Part shown: one piece after another, positions 55,576 through 64,000 of the stretch
How the letters are laid out: each line of letters starts with the position of its first letter
Numbering within the stretch: the stretch's first letter is position 1
Translations under genes and position numbers: made by a program
The notes under the pieces: model-generated
The model's input: only the letters and a program-made list of their open reading frames with translations
Database searches by the model: none
Told to the model about the DNA's origin: nothing
From: Zoroaster sp. YZ-2022
Taxonomy: Eukaryota; Echinodermata; Asteroidea; Forcipulatida; Zoroasteridae
Direction: 5' to 3'
DNA: 64,000 nt
Assembly (NCBI GenBank): GCA_029582265.1
Contig: CM055816.1
Location: 3,192,698 to 3,256,697, forward strand

Positions 55576-57956
55576 GTATAATTTTGGAGTAGCTGGACCA
55601 TTAAAATTGAAAAGGGCATTGGTTGTTGTCAAAATTGCACACAGTTATTCTTGACAATGTGTAATAAATTAAAGAAATGTTCTTGCATGAAACTCACATC
55701 AAAAGAGAAAGGTATTTAAGGAAATTGCTGAGTCTCATAGTTTCATGTGAGAGAGGCCTCCCCAGGGAGCAGGACTAACATTAACAACTTATACAAGTAC
55801 ATGAAGTATTGTGTCATAAATATTGTGCATTTTTCCTGTGAAATAATTGTCTGTGTAAGTTGATTTGTATCTAAGAAGGGTAAAAAATTACGGGAAAGTG
55901 CAGTAAACAATCATTACTTGACGTTAATTTGTGCACAAACTGAAGATTTTTGGAGAAAACATAAATTACAAAATATGACATAAAATTTCAACTGAAAATT
56001 GCCATAACCTTAACAACTGAATTTTCCTATCCTTATTTACATTCTAAATACATTTTAGTGACATCTGTTCATATTTTGTTAAAAAAGTTGTTTACTATTC
56101 AAAGTACAATGTATGTTCACATAACTAACGTTAAGAACGTCAGGCACAATGCTGAATGCAATTGCAACTACATTAACGTTACCAGCCAACCCAACGCTTA
56201 AAAAATGGCTTTTCTTGTATAAAAACACGAAGATAAATACAGGAAATCCTCTTAACAATTAAATTCAAGATACCTACCCTTTATGACTATGTTGGTTGAA
56301 GTACGAGTTGGTTGGAGTACGAGTTGGTACGAGTTCATCAGTAATATCACATATTTCACACTCGTATTTTCATAAAAATAAAATTTCTTTCAGAGTAAAT
56401 CTGTTTCTGCCGATTGAGGGCGACATACCGTTCCACCGGCCGGACTGTTTTATATGCCCCGCCCAGTCGATTGAGTATTGCGGACGTAGTGGAAATAACA
56501 GATTGCGCGTACATTTTCAAGAAAAGTGTGTTTCTTTTTTTTTACAAAAATGTCGTGTTTTCAGTACAAATAAATATCAAACTCAAACATATCCTCGTCT
56601 CTAATGTCACATATTTCACACTCTTTACACTCATGATTAACTACATATTTTTCCCCGACTAAATCAGTAATTTTATTGATGTTTCAGATCCCTCGATATG
56701 ATTTGTTTAATGATTAAACTTTGAATTATCGTAATTCGATATCTGATGACCTAATCATGACGTCACAAATTCTGTTTCATCTACGCGTTAAGTTCTAAGT
56801 ATATGCCAAGTTTCAAGTTCATGTGAAGTTTGAAAGTATGTGTTTTTTGTAGACAGTCTATCTGGAGAAGAAGAAGGAGAAGAAAAGAAAAAAAAACGAA
56901 CAAAAACAATAGGTGTTTCGGGTGCATACCCGAACACCTAAAAATTCATCCTTTTTGAACGTAATAGACTAACAAAAGAACCTTTCACTGACCTGTACAC
57001 GAAAAACAAAGCCATGTGTACCCTTCGAGTGGAAAAAGTCGTTTTCCATATATAATTATTTCCTGTTTTGATGATTACAAATATCCTCTATAATGCTAAT
57101 TCCTTTGATTTATGTACCATACTGTTAAAAGCCATTAATTATTTTTGATGTAATTTCTAGCGGAGTAATGTTTTGCCCGCTCAAAAATTTATATTGCCTC
57201 GTTAAGTTATTTTGAGTGTTTTTCAGGCCACCAATATGTACAAACAAAATAATTAAACTAAATAAATAAACTAATAAGCATCAGTACCGAGTGATATCGA
57301 TTTTGACGGGATAATAGTTCATTGAATTAACCATCTATGAGGGTTTATATGATGCTGATGCGTTAGGCCTTGGTAGTTTCCACTAACATGAATAATGAAA
57401 ACAAACCAACAGTGTTAATGCAGAAAAAAAATAAACATGCAAAACCAGATATTAAGCGATTTGATTCAGGAAGCTAACTGCCAATATAGGCGCTATTTCT
57501 TGACTATTATTCGATTAAACTTCAGCGTGTAATAAACACCGTGCTGCCTTTTAGTTAGCGGGCTTTTTGTTATACTGTCGGCATGATGTGACCATAACAT
57601 TTATATGACAGATATAATTATGCTTAACACAGCGTGTCAATAACGTCATAAAGCGATTATAGTTGGAATTAAATATGTTTAAAATGTCTAATAATATTCC
57701 CTCCATGTTTCGGTAATTTTTCAAAAAGACACTTTCAGTCGATGGTAATAATAAGAAAATTAAGTAGTACGAAATCTATCACGAAGAAATACTCTAAGCC
57801 ATTTACATTATTAAACCCTGGTCATTGGTCCAATATCAAACTTTTAAATGTCTCATCTCTCTGAGAAGTATACAGCTCTGTATTGCCGTCCTCAGCGCTA
57901 CAGTAGCTATAAATTCTATAATAAAAACAAATAAAAAACATTTCTATCCTAACACG

Positions 57957-60112
57957 TACCCATTTTTGGGCCCCTCTGGTGACTACACGAGTGGTCAGAT
58001 TGCTTTATATTTATATATGTACAAACTACACACATATGTCTGCTCCCAAACAAGGATGGACCAATCATAGAAGATACACGTAGGTTCGCAGGCAAAACTG
58101 TCGAAAATCCCCCTCCTTCTAATGGATGATTGACCAGGTGGGCCACTATCCATGCAATTGAAACTTTTACATCTTAAAATATTTTCAAATAATGGATATT
58201 TTGTGGATCTAAAATCAATGTGACTAAATCTAAAGGTCTGTGGTTGGGAAAGTGGCGATCCCGACAAGAGAAACCATGTCATTTTCCCAAATTAAAAATT
58301 TTAGGGATCTGTTTCGGTCATGAAGTTACTTTAGAAGACAACTGGGTCCTAGAGTAAATAAAATGCAGTATATTGTCACCGGGAACAATAAACCTATGAA
58401 TAGTCCTGCTCTCAAAGTAGCTGGAATTATATTGTTCAAAGACGTTATCTTATTGAGGAAACAAGAAGTGGGCCTATGAATCAAATTGCCTGCTGGCTTG
58501 GTATATGGAACCAAAACCAAGAAATTGGAATTCCTCTCTCCGATACTACTATCAAAAATAATTATCAAAGTGCTGTTATGAAAATGCTGTTACCCAGGTT
58601 CAAGAGAAATGGCAAAATAATTTGTACCGTACAGAAATTGACTGGAAAACAGTTTGGAAAAATAATCATAGCAATACATTACTTGATAATGAGGACAAAG
58701 ACCTCTTGTTTATTAAGATAAAACACAGGATTCTCCCCACTAAAAGCCTTCTTCATAAAAAGAAAATCACTGCCAATGACATCTTCCCCTTATGTGACAG
58801 CGAACCAGATACAATTGAGCATCTATTCATTTACTGCACAAAACACCAAGAAGCCTGGATTTCTGTTGAATCATTACTTTATAAAAAATACTGGGATAAT
58901 AATCAGTACTAATTGAATGGCTGTGCTAGAATATTAGGGGAAAACTTGATCTCGTCAGTAAAATGATCAGGGAAATATGGCTTTTCAGATGTAAAGGTCG
59001 TTTTCGAAAATGTGTCCAACAAAGGATACAACATTATCATGAAATAAAAAGGCAAATTTAAAAAAAATCATCCTTTTTGAACGTAACAGACTAACAAAAG
59101 AATCTTTCACTGACCTGTACACGAAAAACAAAGCCATGTGTACCCTTCGAGTGGGAAAAATTGTTTTCCATATATAATTATTTCCTGTTTTGATGGTTAC
59201 AAATATCCTCCATAATGTTAATTCCTTTGATTTATGTACTATTTTGTTAAAAGCCATTAATTATTTTTGATGTAATCTCTAGCGGAGTAAAGTTTTACCC
59301 GCTCCAATATTTATATTACTTCGTTAAGTTATTTTGAGTCTTTTTCAGGCCACTAATATGTAACAAACAAAATAAATAAACTAAATAAATAAACTAAATA
59401 AATAAACTAAATAAATAAACTAAATAGACAAGCATCAGTACCGAGTGATATTGATTTTGACGGGTTAATAATTCATTGAATTAACCATCTATTAGGGTTT
59501 ATATGATGCTGATGCGTTAGGCCTTGGTAGTTTCCACTAACACGAACAATGAAAACAAACCAACAGTGTTAATGCAGAAAAAATAAACATGCAAAACCAG
59601 ATAGAAGCGATTTGATTCAGGAAGCTAACTGCCAATAGGCGCTATTTCTTGACTATTATTCGAGTAAACTTCAGCGTGTAATAAACACCGTGCTGCCTTT
59701 TTAGTTAGCGGGCTTTTGTTATACTGTCGGCATGATGTGACCATGACATTTATATGACAGATATATGCTTAACACAGCGTGTCAATAACGTCATAAAGCG
59801 ATTATAGTTGGAATTAAAGATGTATTAATAAATGTCTAATAATATTCCTCATGTTTCTCTGTAGTTTTTCAAAAAGACACTTTCAGTCGGTGGTAATAAT
59901 AAGAGAATTAAGTTGTACGAAATCTATCACGAAGAAATACTCTAAGCCATTTACATTATTAAACCCTGGACATTGGTACAATATCAAACTTTAAATGGTC
60001 CCAGCTCTCTGAGAAGTATACAGCTCTCTATTGCCGTTCTCAGCGCTACAGTAGCTATAAATTCTATAATAAAAACACATAAAAAACATTTCTATCCTAA
60101 CACGTGCCCATT
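57957..60112 (+). repeat. tandem duplication, copy 2 (unsplit, 2.16 kb)
   Basis: Contains, in order, R1 3' part, L1/Tx1-like ORF2 C-terminal fragment, its 3' UTR with 'gtttatatgatgctgatgcg', and a SINE start. Copy 2 has an extra (taaataaac)n expansion near 59385-59425 absent from copy 1. Confidence 0.8.
58364..59176 (+). pseudogene. L1/Tx1-like ORF2 C-terminal fragment, copy 2
   Basis: Better preserved than copy 1. NNLYRTEIDWKTVWKNN and IKHRILPTKSLLHKKK are followed by FPLCDSEPDTIEHLFIYC (the Cys/His cluster) and HQEAWISVESLLYKKYW. After an internal loss it ends with NRLTKESFTDLYTKNKAMC and a TAA at 59174-59176. It aligns with residues 110-267 of the last ORF2 segment of the 23-27-kb LINE but is clearly a diverged relative. 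5' truncated and frameshifted. Confidence 0.75.
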
Positions 60113-60235
60113 TGTACTCCTGGGTGAAGAGAAGCAATATAGTAAAGTATCTTGCTCAATGACACAAGCGCCACGGTCATAGCCAGGATTCAAACCTATA
60201 CATTCTGACAACTCATTCATCAGAACACAAGTCTG
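59933..60235 (-). mobile_element. diverged SINE copy, minus orientation
   Basis: 'tgagaagtatacagctct', 'tcctgggtgaagagaagcaa', 'cttgctcaatgacacaagcg' and an imperfect B box (ggattcaaacc) recall the core of the SINEs at 16.7 and 27.3 kb. Related copies are at 57779-57956 (truncated by the tandem junction) and 63238-63500. Confidence 0.6.
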
Positions 60236-62690
60236 TTATTTTTTCCTTGTTTGTCTTATTTTCATTTTTCTTAAACGGCCCTTGATCTGTCACAGACAAC
60301 GTTACCGCCCCCTCCCACCAAAACCTTTGTGTCTAATGCCTTTATAGTACCAAAGTGACAAGGTCGGGCTAAGAACCTTAAATGTAGTGCGGGATGGGGA
60401 ACACAAATATAATTATGAATGATGAAATCTATGACCAGTATTTGCTATGACCAGTATTTGCATATTAATGAGTCTAGCCGATTTCGCGCCATTACATGCC
60501 ACTATCAGAAAATGATGGCTTTACTTTTTATAGACCCGAGTTATTTTATTGCAAAATTATATTTAAAAATACTGGAAGTTGATAGAAATATGATTTCATA
60601 CATTATAAAGCCGTGTTCGGCCAAAAGTCGTCTGAAGTGTTGAGGTGTTTTGTTTTCAACCTCTTTACTGGAACCATGATGGCGTTTGAATATCGACTAA
60701 AATTTGTTTGAGTTTAATTTTATTTTGTGTGTATGTGCGTATAATTATGTACTCAATGCTCAAACGTAAGGCGTACAAATTTTCACCAAAATTAAATTAC
60801 CTTGGACACACAAATTACAAGTTTGCTTCGATGTATTGATTTGGTGGTTTCTTTGCTGACTGAGGATTGATAAGAGGGGTATAACCCCCCTCCAATCTGG
60901 CTACGCCCCTGCTATCAAACGTTGTTCACAGACTGGTCGATTCTTTCATTGTATCATTATTTATTTACATCTGGAGATGCATATACTAGTGTCTATTGCC
61001 GCAGATCGTATACAAAGTGTATCTAAAACGCTCAGATGATGCTCCATCTAAAATATTTCATCAAATAATGAAAATGAAAATAAATGTGTCTGTATCATTC
61101 AAGTTTGGGGAATAGTCTATTATTTTAAGTATGATATCATTATTCTAGAAATAATACAAATTAAAACAATTTCATCAAAAAATTAAACAATGAAAAAATT
61201 AAAACAATTTCATCAAAAAATGAAACAATGAAATAACAATACTAATTGAATCTTTTCATTTAGCGCCTGACACAAAACTAAAGTGGACAGTTTCTATAGA
61301 GGGCGTAGGCTCACCCTGTTGTTAAGGCTGTTCCTGCATTATTTTTTGTTACGTACGGTCAAGTTAGCTCCACACCTAACTACTGGCATGCCCTATGGGA
61401 ACAAATCCTACGTGGTATAGAGCTGTTCATTTAAAACAAACCTGATGAACCCATTACTTTTGTTCCGTGCTGTCAAGTTAGCTCACACCTAACTACTGGC
61501 ACGCCCTATGGGAACGAATCCTACGTGGTATAGAGCTGTTCATTTAAAACAAACCTGATGAACCCATTACTAAAAAAATATGAATTGTTCATGCATTTTA
61601 ATAATGACTATAGTACTATAGTTCTTTTCCCTATAATATAAAATATACATTTTAATCATTAATTTGTCAACAATATTTATCTAAACCATTCCGAAATTAG
61701 TTTTACTGTGCCCTGATTTGTTTGTTCTAAATCTAGTTTTTTGCTTGCTTTCTTGCTTGTTTGTTTGTGTTTAGGTCATTTGTCGCTTATAACAAGACAA
61801 CTGATTTGTTTAATTTGATGAAACATTTACAAAATAATAAATTACTATTATTTGGCATAGCATCATCAATATTTAATTAAATTTAAGAGTGTAATGTCCC
61901 TTTAAGAGGAGCGGGCAGATATCTCTAGAAATATCTCTATTAAAACCAGTTCGCGTCGGAGGCCGTGTATACACGCAATTCTTTTTTGCACCACGTATCG
62001 GAGAGCGTCTAAACACGCCATAGGAAACTCTGGAATATTTGTATGCATGCTCGGTTGAGCCACGCGTGTATGGTGCTCGGAAGTGCCGGGCCACCCGCTG
62101 TGGAAGCTTCCATTAACGTGTGTGGGGAAAACCCGCCACAGGGGCCCAGAAAACTGTTTTATTCCCGACGAACTGGATATTATCAAAGCTATAATAATTA
62201 ATTTTTTGAGCAGATATAATTGAAATGGGAAGAGGAGTGAAATGTAACACGTTCGACGACAGGGGGCTACATGAACAATTTGTTCACCGAAATACAATGC
62301 TCAATGGGGTAGGCATTATTGTCCTTCCCCCTCAAAAGAAGCAAACAAAACATTTACATCTTTTGGTGGATATATGGATGTGCTGAAGAAAACAAACACA
62401 AAAGTCAGAAATGATTTGACATTGCCTTTTTAGAGGGTTTGGTCAACCATTTTTTACAAACTTTCACCTTGGATTGAGATGATAAAACTTTATATTGTTA
62501 GATTTCTTATGACATAATCTCTAAAAATGGGAAAAGGTCAATTAAAGATATTTGCTTAGAGCACCACTTTAAAGTCGGTATTAAAAATATCACAGTTTTA
62601 CAACAAACTTACTTGGTTTGATGATGGTATCAAACACTTCTTGAATTATTTTCGAACTGAGCAGCTATTTATCATTTAATATGTACATTT
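60236..62690. other. 2.4 kb without recognised genes
   Basis: Mostly AT-rich. It holds a 113-bp tandem duplication (next entry), a 16-bp direct repeat (tatgaccagtatttgc) near 60430-60461, and a CpG-richer stretch at 61910-62130 without a recognisable gene. Confidence 0.45.
61345..61570. repeat. 113-bp tandem duplication, two units
   Basis: 'cacacctaactactggca.g' and 'gtggtatagagctgttcatt' occur at 61370 and again at 61483, with both units ending 'aacccattac'. Confidence 0.88.
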
Positions 62691-62691
62691 C

Positions 62692-62918
62692 GCACCCGGC
62701 CGGCTCAGAGTTCTGGGCTTGAGCACCCGGCCGGCTCCAGAGTTCTGGGCTTGAACACCCGGCCGGCTCAGAGTTCTGGGCTTGAGCACCCGGCCGGCTC
62801 AGAGTTCTGGGCTTGAGCACCCGGCCGGCTCGGAGTTCTGGGCTTGAGCACCCGGCCGGCTCAGAGTTCTGGGCTTGAGCACCCGGCGGCTCAGAGTTCT
62901 GGGCTTGAGCACCCGGCC
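62692..62918. repeat. 31-bp GC-rich minisatellite, about 7 units
   Basis: Unit gcacccggccggctcagagt plus tctgggcttga, near-perfect, one unit with a C-G deletion (cccggcggc) and one extra base in unit 2. It stands out against AT-rich flanks. Confidence 0.93.
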
Positions 62919-63237
62919 TGACGATAGTTGCCCCATTTATGGTTTAAAACAATATTATGTTCTGTAAACTGATTCAGGAGCACATGATAAGCGATGAAGG
63001 TAATACCAACCATGCATTATTTTTTGACCAGGGATATAGTCACCCCAAATTACCAAAATTACCCCCCAATTATACACAAACTGGAGTTTGGAATTGAAAT
63101 GTACACACACACCTTGACAATACATTAACCTCACTGGGACCATCAAAGAACCGTGATGAAATTTGTTTAGCATTAATGCCCACATTTATTTAGGGTTTAA
63201 TCTAATTCAATAATCATGAACAATTTGTGTTATATTG
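62919..63237. other. non-coding spacer
   Basis: No gene or repeat recognised. Confidence 0.4.
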
Positions 63238-63500
63238 ATGAAGAGATACTCAAAGTCATTTACATTATTAAACCCTGGGCATTGGTCCAATATCAAACTT
63301 TAAAGGTCCCAGCTCTGAGAAGTATACAGCTCTGTATTGCCGTTCTCAGCGCTACAGTAGCTAAGTTCTATAATAAAACAACAAAAAACATTTCTATCCT
63401 AACACGTATCCATTTGTACTCCTGGGTGAAGAGAAGCAAGTATAGTATTAGTAAAGTATCTTGCTCAATGACACAAGCGCCACGGTCATAGCCAGGATTT
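63238..63500 (-). mobile_element. diverged SINE copy, minus orientation
   Basis: Same layout as 59933-60235: 'ttattaaaccctgggcattgg', 'gagaagtatacagctctg', 'cctgggtgaagagaagca' and 'cacggtcatagccaggat'. It lacks the last part of the tRNA-like head. Confidence 0.6.
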
Positions 63501-63892
63501 TACGCATTAATGCCCACATGTATTTAGAATTTATCTAATTCAACAATTTGTTAATTTATATTTTGCTATCCAATAACCTCACGTGCAAATTGTGAAAACA
63601 TTTACATGCATTTTCTTTTTTGTAAGGGATCTATATTTTCTAGAATTGTAGTTGTACTAAACAATTGCATGTTGAATGAGATCTTTCTTTGGTAAATTAA
63701 TTTGTTTGCTTTAGAAACATAACTTTAATTTCTACTGTTTCGTTGGATATGTGTTGTGATTGTAAACCACCTGTTCTTGTAATGTCAGATATCGTTTTTA
63801 AACAAGATAATAAGTCGTTTAGGCGAGATAATAAGTTGAAAGTATATACTTAAAATTTTAAATATATACTATAAAAACTCATAATATAAACT
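63501..63892. other. non-coding spacer
   Basis: Includes 'caagataataagt' and 'gagataataagttg' near 63803-63830, similar to the NotI-array spacer, but without the GCGGCCGC core. Confidence 0.35.
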
Positions 63893-64000
63893 TTGCGTGA
63901 ATGCAATATATAATTAGCGTGAATGCAATATATAATTAGCGTGAATGCAATATACACTTAGCGTGAATGCAATATATAATTAGCGTGAATTCAACATACA
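63893..64000. repeat. 22-bp tandem repeat running off the window end
   Basis: Unit gcgtgaatgcaatatataat plus ta, five units with minor variants, continuing past position 64000. Confidence 0.9.

Larger units (their letters stand above)
52926..56944. mobile_element. 4.0-kb insertion splitting tandem copy 1, ending in a GGTGTT hairpin
   Basis: Boundaries come from comparison with the unsplit copy 2. The left end has 'gtttgtcatatgacaaac' and 'taggtgttcgg'. The right end has a purine-rich run (56862-56895) followed by a hairpin (ggtgtttcgggt/acccgaacacc, 56915-56939) and CTAA. A 3' hairpin followed by CTRR is reminiscent of Helitron-like elements, but the host bases do not show the classical A/T junction and no Rep/helicase is seen. 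The interior holds only small tandem repeats. It may be composite. Confidence 0.5.
51921..57956 (+). repeat. tandem duplication, copy 1 (split by a 4-kb insertion)
   Basis: 51921-52925 matches 57957-59060, and 56945-57956 matches 59067-60112. Removing 52926-56944 makes the two halves contiguous and equal to copy 2. The copy 1/copy 2 junction at about 57956 joins a SINE interior to R1 across the short shared 'catttt'. Confidence 0.8.

Noticed and set aside
61873..62297. Two minus-strand frames in CpG-rich DNA
   Set aside because: No recognisable domain, splice context or start context; kept only as a note of base composition.

Overview
This window looks like a repeat-rich, intron-rich piece of a marine invertebrate deuterostome genome (echinoderm or hemichordate is my best guess). 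That rests on AT-rich sequence, eukaryotic splice signals, many non-LTR retrotransposon relics, tRNA-derived SINEs with ATT tails, TTAA-flanked THAP elements and several minisatellites. No bacterial or organellar gene organisation is seen. The assignment to phylum is inference only.

Host coding content is thin. Two minus-strand exons, 43728-43841 and 9945-10135, encode successive parts of one F5/8 type C (discoidin) domain, and their splice phases fit exactly. If both belong to one gene, nearly everything between 10.1 and 43.7 kb is one 33.6-kb intron filled with nested mobile elements. A second minus-strand two-exon model (41265-41173 and 39846-39549) lies inside a segment bounded by long inverted repeats (36506-42338).

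Layout. 0-3 kb: L1/Tx1-like ORF2 relic. 3.5-4.7 kb: CR1/L2-like relic between diverged direct repeats. 6.9-9.5 kb: solo LTR with a dead Tc1-like transposon inside. 9.9-10.1 kb: discoidin exon. 12.2-21.8 kb: nearly complete minus-strand RNase H-bearing LINE (I/Nimb-like). Its endonuclease codons have expanded into a minisatellite of about 64 units of 45/44 bp, a SINE has landed inside that array, and a Kolobok-like THAP element sits in its 3' UTR. 23-27.3 kb: second L1/Tx1-like LINE with a damaged endonuclease and HADD in place of YADD. 27.3-30.8 kb: SINE, then a Gypsy-like integrase split by a 2-kb foldback element. 33.0-33.6 kb: MITE with 9-bp target duplications. 34.1-35.0 kb: second Kolobok-like element carrying the other half of a THAP domain. 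36.5-42.3 kb: long-TIR segment with the two-exon gene. 43.7-44.7 kb: discoidin exon beside a 77-bp minisatellite. 46.2-49.6 kb: NotI-rich tandem repeats and a tRNA-derived SINE with an 11-bp target duplication. 51.4-60.2 kb: a 2-kb tandem duplication carrying Tx1-like 3' fragments, the first copy split by a 4-kb insertion. 60-64 kb: SINE copies and small minisatellites.

Most coding-like signal is retroelement debris, and the value of the window lies in the nesting order, which can be read directly. All alignments here were made by eye, so boundaries are approximate unless a target-site duplication or splice site fixes them.
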